A stretch of 64,000 nt of DNA from an uncultured Prevotella sp. (GTDB lineage: Bacteria; Bacteroidota; Bacteroidia; Bacteroidales; Bacteroidaceae), in contig UQZX01000007.1 in NCBI GenBank assembly GCA_900545525.1, positions 43,581 through 107,580 of the forward strand, in the 5' to 3' direction. The notes under the pieces are model-generated. The model was given only the letters and a program-made list of their open reading frames with translations, ran no database searches and was not told the origin of the DNA. The translations under genes and the position numbers were made by a program. Below are positions 16,749-24,824 of the stretch, piece by piece. Position 1 is the stretch's first letter, and every line of letters begins with the position of its first letter.

Positions 16749-17324
16749 TCAGTCTTTTTCAATAAATTCCCTTACCACGTCAAGAGCCTCTCCGACAGCC
16801 TTCTCAAGGTCGTTGTTAACCACCACGCGGTCAAAACGGCTGGCAAACGTCAGCTCGTATTCCGCCCGTGCAATGCGGTCTTCTATCACCTCGGGGGCAT
16901 CGGTGCCGCGCCCTACAAGGCGTTTGCGCAGCTCCCCGACCGAGGGAGGCTGTATGAATACGCTCAGCGCCCTGTCGCCATAATGGCTCTTGATGTTGCA
17001 TCCGCCCTTCACATCTACGTCAAGGACAACATTCTCGCCGTTTTCGAGCTGGCGTTCCACCTGCTCTTTCAGCGTGCCGTAATAGCGGTCGGCATATACC
17101 TCCTCGTATTCAAGAAACTCATCGTTGTCGATACGTCTGCGAAACTCTTCCGGCGTGAGGAAGAAATACTCCACCCCGTGGCGCTCTGCGCCGCGCGGCG
17201 GCCGGCTCGTGCAGCTCACAGAGAATGCCATGTGCAGGTCTTCGTGCTGCATCAGGCGCCCTATGATTGTGCTCTTCCCGCTTCCGCTGGGAGCCGAGAA
17301 TATTATAACCTTTCCTTTTTTCAT
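16749..17324 (-). CDS. gmk: Guanylate kinase
   Basis: Phosphorylates GMP to GDP; 191 residues. Seen: P-loop FSAPSGSGKSTII near residues 9-20, the GMP-binding segment SVSCTSRPPRGAERHGVEYF, and VLDVDVKGGCNIK. The C-terminal lid region reads RGTDAPEVIEDRIARAEYEL. It lies 93 bases downstream of yicC in the same direction and is followed by the 9-bp repeat array and nadD. Confidence 0.96.
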   Translation of the reverse strand: MKKGKVIIFSAPSGSGKSTIIGRLMQHEDLHMAFSVSCTSRPPRGAERHGVEYFFLTPEEFRRRIDNDEFLEYEEVYADRYYGTLKEQVERQLENGENVVLDVDVKGGCNIKSHYGDRALSVFIQPPSVGELRKRLVGRGTDAPEVIEDRIARAEYELTFASRFDRVVVNNDLEKAVGEALDVVREFIEKD

Positions 17325-17417
17325 AATCTTGCGGTATAAAAAAAGAGTGTGTCATGCTGCCGCTTCATGCCTTAAGCATGACTGCACACAGTGACACACC
17401 CTGTTTGTATTTTATTC

Positions 17418-18293
17418 TTAAAGAACATTCAGCACCTGTTCCTTTATCTGTTCCAGCTCGTCTTTCATCCTCACCACTATGTTCTGCATCTCTGCCTGGT
17501 TGCTCTTGCTTCCCGTGGTGTTTATCTCGCGCCCCATCTCCTGCGCTATGAAGCCGAGTTTCTTGCCCACTCCGGCACCCTCTTCCATCGTCTCGCGGAA
17601 GTATTTGAGGTGGTTGGCAAGCCGCTGTTTCTCCTCGTTGATGTCGAGCTTCTCTATATAATAAATCAGTTCCTGCTCCAGACGGTTCTTGTCGTAGTCA
17701 GCTTCGGGTATCTTCTTCAATGCTTCCACAAGCCGGCAGCGTATCTTCTCGACGCGCGACGCCTCGTAAGGCTCTATGTCGGCAAGCAGCGATGCGATGT
17801 TGTCCAGCTTCTCCTCAAACTTCTTCTGAAGTGCCACACCTTCCTGACGGCGGAAGTCCACGAGGTTTTCAAGGGCAGTGCGCACAGCCTGCGAGGCAGC
17901 CTCCCACTCCTCGTCGCACAGTTCCTCCACATCCGTCTTCAGCAGCACGTCGGGCATGCGCATCAGTGTGGAGAACCAGTCCTGCGGCTCCGGTATCCCG
18001 GTGGCGGCAGAGATGTCCTTTATCTGCCTGTAGTAGTTCTCCACGAGAGCCTTGTTCACCGGCGTGGCATCGGCATGCGCCTCCTTCTCCACCCATATCG
18101 AGAAGTCTACCTTGCCCCTTGTCAGTGCACCGGCAACCATCTGCCTTATTTCCATTTCTTTCTCCCTGTAGAGCGGAGCGATACGTGCGGACAGGTCGAG
18201 AGCCTTGCTGTTGAGCGATTTCACCTCAACGTTTATCTTCTTGTCTCCGTAGGTTACGACAGATTTACCGTAGCCCGTCATTGATTGTATCAT
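17418..18293 (-). CDS. yicC: YicC family protein (putative endoribonuclease)
   Basis: A 291-residue member of the YicC family (N-terminal YicC-like domain and C-terminal DUF1732). The frame is open further upstream, but the start at 18293 gives the invariant N-terminus MIQSMTGYGKS. Also seen are LNSKALDLSARI and the conserved ending IGREINTTGSKSNQ-like stretch (MGREINTTGSKSNQAEMQNI). E. coli YicC is linked to RNA turnover, and the family has been described as metal-dependent endoribonucleases. It is the first gene of the leftward yicC-gmk-nadD group, divergent from tsaB. Confidence 0.92.
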   Translation of the reverse strand: MIQSMTGYGKSVVTYGDKKINVEVKSLNSKALDLSARIAPLYREKEMEIRQMVAGALTRGKVDFSIWVEKEAHADATPVNKALVENYYRQIKDISAATGIPEPQDWFSTLMRMPDVLLKTDVEELCDEEWEAASQAVRTALENLVDFRRQEGVALQKKFEEKLDNIASLLADIEPYEASRVEKIRCRLVEALKKIPEADYDKNRLEQELIYYIEKLDINEEKQRLANHLKYFRETMEEGAGVGKKLGFIAQEMGREINTTGSKSNQAEMQNIVVRMKDELEQIKEQVLNVL

Positions 18294-18318
18294 ACCTCTT
18301 ATTGTAGTTAAATTTATG

Positions 18319-18326
18319 CAAAAGTA
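18319..18326 (-). promoter_or_regulatory. yicC promoter -7 element
   Basis: On the minus strand TACTTTTG matches the TAnnTTTG element, 26 bases upstream of the yicC ATG. I do not see a clear TTTG at the expected upstream spacing. It is part of a compact divergent region with the tsaB promoter. Confidence 0.5.
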
Positions 18327-18348
18327 CACAATTCTTAGGAAAAAAGAG

Positions 18349-18356
18349 TATTTTTG
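18349..18356 (+). promoter_or_regulatory. tsaB promoter -7 element
   Basis: TATTTTTG matches the TAnnTTTG element, 29 bases before the tsaB ATG. The upstream TTTG is not evident. Confidence 0.5.
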
Positions 18357-18384
18357 CACTTTATTTACACTAATACACATAGCT

Positions 18385-19074
18385 ATGTCGTGCATCTTGA
18401 ATATCGAGACGAGCACCAACGTGTGCTCCGTTGCCGTAAGCAAGGACGGAGAGTGCATATTTAACAGAGAGGACCACGGCGGTCCCAACCATGCCGTGCA
18501 GCTTGGGGTGTATGTGGATGAGGCGCTGAAGTTTGCCGACGGCAACGGAGCGAGCATCGATGCCGTTGCCGTAAGCTGCGGACCGGGTTCTTATACAGGG
18601 CTGCGCATCGGCGTGTCCATGGCAAAAGGTATCTGCTACGGGCGCAACCTGCACCTTATAGCGGTGCCTACGCTTGAGCTGCTTGCCGTTCCGGTGCTGC
18701 TCGGTCACGAGCTGGAAGACGACGCCTTGTTGTGTCCCATGCTCGACGCACGCCGCATGGAGGTCTATGCGGGCATATACGACCGCGCGCTGAGCAGGGT
18801 GCGGAATGTCGGGGCGGACATTGTCGATGCCGGTACGTACAGGGATTATCTCGACAGACATCCTGTATATTTCTTCGGAAACGGTGCATGCAAGTGCATG
18901 GAGGCTATAGCACATCCCGCCGCACATCTCATAAAGGGCATCGAGCCGCTGGCAAAGAACATGTTCCCGCTCGCCGAAAAGCGGATGGCGGAGGAAAGAT
19001 ACGAGGACGTGGCATACTTCGTGCCGTTCTATCTCAAGGACTTTGTGGCAAAGACACCCAAAAAGCTGTTATAA
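18385..19074 (+). CDS. tsaB: tRNA t6A37 threonylcarbamoyl factor TsaB
   Basis: Scaffold partner of TsaD in making N6-threonylcarbamoyladenosine at position 37 of tRNAs that read ANN codons; 229 residues. The frame is open from 18316, but the ATG at 18385 gives the family N-terminus MSCILNIETSTNVCSVAVSK. Also seen: VSCGPGSYTGLRIGVSMAKG, the hallmark TsaB/TsaD-type loop, and DARRMEVYAGIYD. The fold is ASKHA-like without catalytic activity of its own. Confidence 0.93.
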   Translation: MSCILNIETSTNVCSVAVSKDGECIFNREDHGGPNHAVQLGVYVDEALKFADGNGASIDAVAVSCGPGSYTGLRIGVSMAKGICYGRNLHLIAVPTLELLAVPVLLGHELEDDALLCPMLDARRMEVYAGIYDRALSRVRNVGADIVDAGTYRDYLDRHPVYFFGNGACKCMEAIAHPAAHLIKGIEPLAKNMFPLAEKRMAEERYEDVAYFVPFYLKDFVAKTPKKLL

Positions 19075-19152
19075 TATATATATGTATAAGAAGGCGGCTG
19101 TGCCGCCCGTGGCAAGGACATCCGTGTCCGGACATGTACAAAAGGAAAAGAT

Positions 19153-19749
19153 ATGAATATTGAAGGATTGGACTATAACACCCGGAGAGAGCAGCTCATA
19201 CTGCCCGAATACGGGCGCGAGATACAGAAAATGGTGGACCATGCCCTGACAATAAAGGACAGGGGGGAACGTCTGCGCTGCGCCGAGACCATCGTGAAAA
19301 TAATGGAGCGCATGTTTCCGCAGAACCGCGAGAACATAGACTACAAGCGCAAGCTGTGGGATCACCTTGCCATAATGAGCCGTTTCGAACTGGATATAGA
19401 CTATCCGTGTGACATAAGCGGGGCTGCGGGGATAGCGGCAAAGCCGCAACCAATGGAATATCCCATGAAGAAAATACCCGTGAAGCACTACGGAAGCATG
19501 ATTTTCAACATCTTCGAGAAGCTGAAGTCAATGCCGGAGGGTGCCGGAAGGGACGAGCTTATACGCATAACGGCAAACCAGATGAAGCGCAACCTCATGC
19601 AATGGGGACACGGCTCAAACAACGACAAGAAAATTGCCGACGACCTTGCATATTACACCGACGGTGCCGTACAGCTCGACCTGAACAGCTTCAAGTTCCA
19701 GCCTTTCTCCGAAAGAGCCGTCAACGACAAGAGAAGAAAAAAGAAGTAA
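19153..19749 (+). CDS. DUF4290 family protein
   Basis: A 198-residue cytoplasmic protein of a family restricted, as far as I know, to Bacteroidetes. Seen: LDYNTRREQLILPEYGREIQ at the start, the predicted helices IVKIMERMFPQNRENIDYKR and KLWDHLAIMSRF, MEYPMKKIPVKHYG and a basic lysine/arginine tail (NDKRRKKK). No catalytic motif is visible and the function is unknown. The gene stands directly upstream of murA (19-base gap), an arrangement that suggests cotranscription with murA, rimM, dxr and rseP. Two small GC-rich hairpins lie in the gap before it (19090-19135). Confidence 0.85.
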   Translation: MNIEGLDYNTRREQLILPEYGREIQKMVDHALTIKDRGERLRCAETIVKIMERMFPQNRENIDYKRKLWDHLAIMSRFELDIDYPCDISGAAGIAAKPQPMEYPMKKIPVKHYGSMIFNIFEKLKSMPEGAGRDELIRITANQMKRNLMQWGHGSNNDKKIADDLAYYTDGAVQLDLNSFKFQPFSERAVNDKRRKKK

Positions 19750-19768
19750 CCTTTAACCTTATCCTGAG

Positions 19769-21079
19769 ATGGAATCTTTTATCATAGAAGGCGGTCACCT
19801 TCTGAAGGGCACCATAACGCCGCAAGGTGCCAAGAACGAGGCTCTGGAGGTTATCTGTGCATCGCTGCTGACGGCAGACGAGGTGAAGATAGGCAACATC
19901 CCTGACATTCTCGACGTGAAAAACCTCATACAGCTCCTTATAGATATAGGTGTGGAAGTGAGGCAGACAAGCCGCAACGAATATGTCTTCCGTGCCGCAG
20001 AGCTGAACCTCGACTATCTCGGAAGCCCTGAGTTTGTGCACAAATGCTCATCGCTGCGCGGCAGCGTGCTGATGATAGGACCGCTGCTGGCGCGATATGG
20101 CAAGGCGGTAGTGGCGAAACCGGGAGGCGACAAGATAGGGCGCAGGCGTCTCGACACGCATTTCCTGGGCTTCGCGCATCTCGGTGCCAAGTTCAAACAC
20201 GATGAAGAGCTGGGCACTTTTGAAATTCACGCCGACAGACTCGACGGATGTTACATGCTGCTCGACGAGGCATCGGTGACAGGAACGGCAAACATCATAA
20301 TGGCATCGGTGCTGGCAAAGGGCACGACAACCATATACAACGCGGCATGCGAGCCATACATACAGCAGCTGTGCCACATGCTCAACAAGATGGGGGCACG
20401 CATAAGCGGCATAGCATCGAACCTTCTGACTATCGTGGGAGTTGACAGCCTGCACGGCACAAGCCACACCATACTACCCGACATGATTGAGGTCGGCTCG
20501 TTTATAGGCATGGCGGCAATGGTGGGCGACGGCATAAGGATAAAGGATGTGTCGCTGAAGAACCTCGGGATAATACCGGACGCGTTCCGGCAGCTGGGCG
20601 TTGACGTCAGGACCGACGGCGAGGACCTGTTTATTCCACGGCTTGAACACTACGAGGTAAGGTCGTTCATCGACAATTCGATGATGACTTTGGCTGATGC
20701 CCCGTGGCCCGGACTGACGCCGGACCTGCTGTCCGTGCTGCTGGTTGTTGCCACTCAGGCACGCGGAAGCGTTCTTTTCCACCAGAAGATGTTCGAAAGC
20801 CGCCTGTTCTTTGTCGACAAGCTGATAGACATGGGGGCAAATATCATACTGTGCGACCCGCACCGCGCCGTTGTCATAGGTCACGACCACAACATCCGCC
20901 TGCGTGCAGGCAGGATGACAAGTCCCGACATACGCGCCGGAATAGCACTGCTCATCGCTGCGCTCAGCGCCAACGGCACAAGCCGCATCGACAACATCGC
21001 GCAGATAGACCGCGGCTATGAGGACATAGAGAAGCGCCTCAACAGCCTCGGGGCAAAGATTGAACGTGCCAACAGCTGA
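19769..21079 (+). CDS. murA: UDP-GlcNAc 1-carboxyvinyltransferase (MurA, Asp type)
   Basis: First committed step of peptidoglycan synthesis: transfers enolpyruvate from PEP to UDP-N-acetylglucosamine; 436 residues, full length. Seen: GAKNEALEVICASLL with the UDP-sugar-binding Lys-Asn pair, and the active-site loop KPGGDKIGRRRLD. The residue equal to E. coli Cys115 is Asp121 here (codon 20129-20131). Cys-to-Asp enzymes such as those of Mycobacterium and Chlamydia stay active but are not alkylated by fosfomycin, so intrinsic resistance of this target is expected. It is followed after 49 bases by rimM. Confidence 0.96.
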   Translation: MESFIIEGGHLLKGTITPQGAKNEALEVICASLLTADEVKIGNIPDILDVKNLIQLLIDIGVEVRQTSRNEYVFRAAELNLDYLGSPEFVHKCSSLRGSVLMIGPLLARYGKAVVAKPGGDKIGRRRLDTHFLGFAHLGAKFKHDEELGTFEIHADRLDGCYMLLDEASVTGTANIIMASVLAKGTTTIYNAACEPYIQQLCHMLNKMGARISGIASNLLTIVGVDSLHGTSHTILPDMIEVGSFIGMAAMVGDGIRIKDVSLKNLGIIPDAFRQLGVDVRTDGEDLFIPRLEHYEVRSFIDNSMMTLADAPWPGLTPDLLSVLLVVATQARGSVLFHQKMFESRLFFVDKLIDMGANIILCDPHRAVVIGHDHNIRLRAGRMTSPDIRAGIALLIAALSANGTSRIDNIAQIDRGYEDIEKRLNSLGAKIERANS

Positions 21080-21128
21080 CAACAGGCAGCACGACAGGAG
21101 ACACTAACAAAAGCATCAGGAACCGACG

Positions 21129-21659
21129 ATGATACGACAGGAAGACGTTTACAAGATAGGCGAAACAGGCAAGCCGCACGGCGTAAAGGGCGAGATAAGC
21201 CTAATGTTCGACGATGATGTGTTTGACAGGGTGGACGCTCCGTATCTCGTATTGGCTATCGACGGCATCCTGGTACCTTTCTTCATGGAGGAATACAGGT
21301 TCAAGGGCAGAAGCACGGCACTGGTGAAATTCTGCGACATAGATACCAAGGAACAGGCTGCCACGCTGACAGGATGCTCCGTATTCTTCCCGAAAAGCCT
21401 GTCGGACAGAGACGAAAACGAAATCACATGGGATGAGATTAAAGGCTTCAGGCTCATCGACAACAACATATACAACAAGGAAATAGGAACCATAACGTCT
21501 GTCGACGACTCTACGGCGAACGTTCTTTTTGAGGTGACAACGCCCCAAGGCGACGACATACTGATACCCGCCGCAGAGGAGTTTGTACTGGACATGGACA
21601 CCGAAAAGAAAATAATAACGGTCAGCCTGCCTGAAGGGCTGCTCGACTTAGACGACTGA
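21129..21659 (+). CDS. rimM: 16S rRNA processing protein RimM
   Basis: Assembly factor for the 30S subunit head that binds ribosomal protein uS19; 176 residues. Seen: the N-terminal IGETGKPHGVKGEISLMF of the first beta-barrel, the AATLTGCSVFFPK segment, and a PRC-barrel C-terminal half (IKGFRLIDNNIYNKEIGTIT, DDILIPAAEEFVLDMDTEKK). In many bacteria rimM is beside trmD and rpsP; here it lies between murA and dxr, the usual Bacteroidetes arrangement. Confidence 0.95.
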   Translation: MIRQEDVYKIGETGKPHGVKGEISLMFDDDVFDRVDAPYLVLAIDGILVPFFMEEYRFKGRSTALVKFCDIDTKEQAATLTGCSVFFPKSLSDRDENEITWDEIKGFRLIDNNIYNKEIGTITSVDDSTANVLFEVTTPQGDDILIPAAEEFVLDMDTEKKIITVSLPEGLLDLDD

Positions 21660-21670
21660 CAGCTACTTAT

Positions 21671-22822
21671 ATGAAAAAGCAAATAGCCATACTCGGCTCT
21701 ACCGGGTCGATAGGAACACAGGCACTGGAGGTAATAGAGGAGCATTCAGACTTATATGAGGTATATTGCCTCACCGCAAACAACCGCGTCAGGGAACTTG
21801 CAATGCAGGCAAGGAAGTTTCGTCCTGCCGCCGTGGTGATTGCCAACGAGGGCCATTACGAAGAGCTGAAGAACATGCTCGACGACATGCCGGACATAAA
21901 AGTATACGCCGGAATGCGTGCCATCGACGAGATAGTGGAGGCGGAACCGGTTGACATGGTGCTCACCGCAATGGTCGGCTTTGCCGGTCTCAGCCCCACG
22001 ATACACGCAATCAAGGCACGGAAAAAGATTTGCCTGGCAAACAAGGAGACGCTTGTTGTTGCCGGAGAACTTATCTGCAGGCTTGCTGCAGAATACCACT
22101 CACCAATCATTCCGGTGGACAGCGAACACTCGGCGATATTCCAGAGCATTGCCGGCGAGGGTGACAACGCTATCGAGAAAATACTCCTCACGGCTTCAGG
22201 AGGTCCTTTCCGCAACTTCACAAAGGAACAGCTTGCCACCGTGACGCAAGCCGATGCCCTGAAACATCCTACATGGGACATGGGCGCGAAAATCACCATA
22301 GACAGCGCAACGATGATGAACAAGGGCTTTGAGGTTATCGAAGCCAAGTGGCTCTTCGGCATAGAGCCGGACAAGATACAGGTTCTCATACATCCGCAGT
22401 CGATTGTACACAGCGCAGTGCAGTTCTGCGACGGAGCCGTAAAGGCACAGCTGGGAGTTCCCGACATGCGCCTGCCCATACAATACGCATTTTCCTACCC
22501 CGACAGACTTCACCTTCAGGGCTGCCGTCTTGACCTTTTCAGACAGCCGTTAGAGTTCTTCGAACCCGACACGGACAAGTTCCGCTGCCTTGCACTTGCC
22601 TTCGAGGCAATTAAAAAAGGCGGGAACATGCCCTGCATCGTCAACGCTGCCAACGAGATTGTCAACAAGGGATTTCTCGACGGGCGATGCGGCTTCCTGC
22701 AGATGAGCGACATCATAGAAGCGACAATGCAACACGTGGCTTTCGACAGCAAGCCCGACTACGACACATACGTGGCAACCGACAGCGAGGCACGCCGTGT
22801 GGCAGCAGGTCTGATGGGATAA
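21671..22822 (+). CDS. dxr: 1-Deoxy-D-xylulose 5-phosphate reductoisomerase
   Basis: Second step of the non-mevalonate isoprenoid pathway, target of fosmidomycin; 383 residues. Seen: NADPH-binding GSTGSIGTQALEVI at residues 8-21, LANKETLVVAGE, the metal/substrate site PVDSEHSAIFQS, LTASGGPFR, the segment MGAKITIDSATMMNKGFEVI and the C-terminal helical domain. It is 11 bases behind rimM and 39 bases ahead of rseP. Confidence 0.97.
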   Translation: MKKQIAILGSTGSIGTQALEVIEEHSDLYEVYCLTANNRVRELAMQARKFRPAAVVIANEGHYEELKNMLDDMPDIKVYAGMRAIDEIVEAEPVDMVLTAMVGFAGLSPTIHAIKARKKICLANKETLVVAGELICRLAAEYHSPIIPVDSEHSAIFQSIAGEGDNAIEKILLTASGGPFRNFTKEQLATVTQADALKHPTWDMGAKITIDSATMMNKGFEVIEAKWLFGIEPDKIQVLIHPQSIVHSAVQFCDGAVKAQLGVPDMRLPIQYAFSYPDRLHLQGCRLDLFRQPLEFFEPDTDKFRCLALAFEAIKKGGNMPCIVNAANEIVNKGFLDGRCGFLQMSDIIEATMQHVAFDSKPDYDTYVATDSEARRVAAGLMG

Positions 22823-22861
22823 TCAAAGAAACGGAACATATAAAACAAGAATAAGAAACAC

Positions 22862-24241
22862 ATGGAAATATTTTTAATCAAGTTACTGCAAGTGGCGCTT
22901 GCACTGTCCATTCTGGTTTTCGTACATGAGGGAGGACACTTCCTCTTCTCAAAGCTCTTCGGCGTAAGAGTTGAGAAATTCTTCATATTCTTCGACCCCT
23001 GGTTTCACCTTTTCCAGTTTAAGCCAAAGAACAGCGACACCACCTACGGCTTGGGATGGATACCGTTGGGAGGCTACTGCAAGATTTCGGGGATGATAGA
23101 CGAGTCGTTTGACACCGAACAAATGAAGCAACCGGCGCAGCCATGGGAGTTCCGGAGCAAGCCGGCGTGGCAAAGACTACTTATTATGGCGGGCGGCGTG
23201 CTGTTCAACTTCATCCTCGCACTGTTCATCTACGCAATGGTCCTCTTCACATGGGGACAGTCTTACATCCCGCTCAAGGACATGAAAATGGGTATGGTGT
23301 TCAACGAGACGGCACAGCAGGCGGGCTTCAGGAACGGCGACATACTGCTCTCTGCCGACGGCAAGCCCATGAAGCGCTTCGACATAGACATGTACCGCAT
23401 GATGTCAAACGCCAAGACGGTGGACGTGATGCGTGACGGCAAGAAGAAAACGATAACCATGCCCGAAGACATAAGCCTGCTGACAATGGTAAAGGAGACG
23501 CCCGCATTTGCACGGCCATATATCCCGTCGAAGATAGACAGCGTCATGCCGGGCACGCCGGCAGCACAGGCTGGGATGTCGAAGGGCGACCACATCGTTG
23601 CCGTAAACGGCAAGGAGATAAGCAGCTGGAATGAGTTTGACATGCAAATAGGCATATTGAAGGACATGCTCACCGCCGCAAAGCCGACGGCAAAGGACAG
23701 CATGAGGGTGAGACAGGCGACGTTTGCCTTCAGGCACGGCGGCACGGGACATATCGACACGGTGAAGGTGACGCTTACACCGGAGCTTACACTCGGCGTG
23801 GGAAAAGCCTCGCTCGCCGACTTCTACAAGCCCGTAACCATAGAATACGGTTTCCTTGAGAGCATACCGGCGGGTGCCAAGTATGGCGTGGACGTGCTCC
23901 GCGGATATGTGGACGACCTTAAATACGTGTTCACAGCCGACGGTGCGAAGTCGCTCGGAGGCTTCGGCGCAATAGGGAACCTGTTCCCCCCGACGTGGGA
24001 CTGGATGCTCTTCTGGCAGATGACGGCATTCATCAGCATCATGCTTGCCTTCATGAACATCCTCCCTATACCCGCCCTCGACGGCGGTCACATACTGTTC
24101 CTGTTCTATGAGATAATCACCGGGCGCAAGCCGAGCGAAAACTTCCTGCTCCGTGCGGAGTATGTTGGCTTTGCAATACTCATACTCCTCCTCGTGGTGG
24201 CAAATCTCAACGATGTCCTAAGATGGCTGGGATATATGTAA
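22862..24241 (+). CDS. rseP: Site-2 intramembrane metalloprotease RseP
   Basis: Membrane zinc protease of the RseP/RasP group, 459 residues. Seen: the zinc motif HEGGH at residues 22-26 within the first membrane helix, the GIPLGGY-like loop WIPLGGYCKISGMIDE, two PDZ-like regions (about 140-180 and 205-290), and the third zinc ligand motif NILPIPALDGGHILF followed by the last helix. E. coli RseP cleaves anti-sigma factors and signal peptide remnants; no anti-sigma gene is nearby here, so the substrate is open. It is the last gene of the murA group. Confidence 0.95.
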   Translation: MEIFLIKLLQVALALSILVFVHEGGHFLFSKLFGVRVEKFFIFFDPWFHLFQFKPKNSDTTYGLGWIPLGGYCKISGMIDESFDTEQMKQPAQPWEFRSKPAWQRLLIMAGGVLFNFILALFIYAMVLFTWGQSYIPLKDMKMGMVFNETAQQAGFRNGDILLSADGKPMKRFDIDMYRMMSNAKTVDVMRDGKKKTITMPEDISLLTMVKETPAFARPYIPSKIDSVMPGTPAAQAGMSKGDHIVAVNGKEISSWNEFDMQIGILKDMLTAAKPTAKDSMRVRQATFAFRHGGTGHIDTVKVTLTPELTLGVGKASLADFYKPVTIEYGFLESIPAGAKYGVDVLRGYVDDLKYVFTADGAKSLGGFGAIGNLFPPTWDWMLFWQMTAFISIMLAFMNILPIPALDGGHILFLFYEIITGRKPSENFLLRAEYVGFAILILLLVVANLNDVLRWLGYM

Positions 24242-24319
24242 ACGGCATAACATCTCACAACCTACAGTAAACTATATGCCTGCCGCATAACAGCCGCAGG
24301 CAACAGGATATACACACGA

Positions 24320-24356
24320 AAGTGCTGCGGCAATAATGCCGCAGCACTTGTTTTTA
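24320..24356 (+). terminator. Terminator after rseP
   Basis: A 13-bp perfect stem (24320-24332 with 24337-24349, loop ATAA) is followed by GTTTTTAT. It ends the tsaB to rseP direction. Confidence 0.9.
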
Positions 24357-24394
24357 TGCCGTTTTACAGACCTCCTGCAACATACTGGAAATCA

Positions 24395-24500
24395 AGATGA
24401 TACCTTTTGGCCTCCAAAAGACGGCATATTGGAGCCTGAAAGGCGGCATATCAGCTCCTAAAAGGGCATCTTTTAGGAGCCGGAAGATGATGTATTGGAA
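24395..24500. repeat. Degenerate 22-bp tandem repeats, array 2
   Basis: Five imperfect units with a 22-bp period, for example ACGGCATATTGGAGCCTGAA, GCGGCATATCAGCTCCTAAA and GGCATCTTTTAGGAGCCGGA, each ending in AAAG or AAG. Adjacent halves form dyads such as CCTAAAAG-GGCAT-CTTTTAGG. This is the longest of three such arrays in the window. The rest of the gap to 24725 is AT-rich without a gene. Confidence 0.7.
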
Positions 24501-24725
24501 AACGGGACTAAAATTCTCTGTCTGTTAAAAGGCTGAAGATATCATGCACACCATTAAATCATGAGATATCACAAACTTTGTATAAGGAAAAATAATTATA
24601 CATATTGCACCCTTGTTGTTTATTTAAAGAAAACAGTGTGATAATATTTTAAATCGTAATAAAATATATACAAAATAGCAATAAATCATAACTTTACCCC
24701 AAAACATAGATAAAAAGTTTATTAT

Positions 24726-24772
24726 TGGACGGCATATTGCAATATCAAAAAGAAAGAATTTAATTACTTTTG
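24726..24772 (+). promoter_or_regulatory. gltB promoter region, sigma-54-like and TAnnTTTG elements
   Basis: TGGACGG-CATA-TTGCA at 24726-24741 has GG and GC exactly 10 bases apart and a perfect -12 TTGCA, the layout of a sigma-54 promoter (TGGCACG-N4-TTGCW). A housekeeping -7 element TACTTTTG follows at 24765-24772 without a good TTTG upstream. Either or both may drive gltBD. The presence of sigma-54 in this organism is not shown by the window. Confidence 0.45.
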
Positions 24773-24824
24773 CACACAAATTGAAAGATTTTAAAGGATT
24801 TTACTAATCAAAAGTAATGAAATA

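Noticed and set aside
17418..18557. Longer yicC frame with 88 extra N-terminal residues
   Set aside because: The extension covers the divergent promoter region and the tsaB gene; the family starts at MIQSMTGYGKS.
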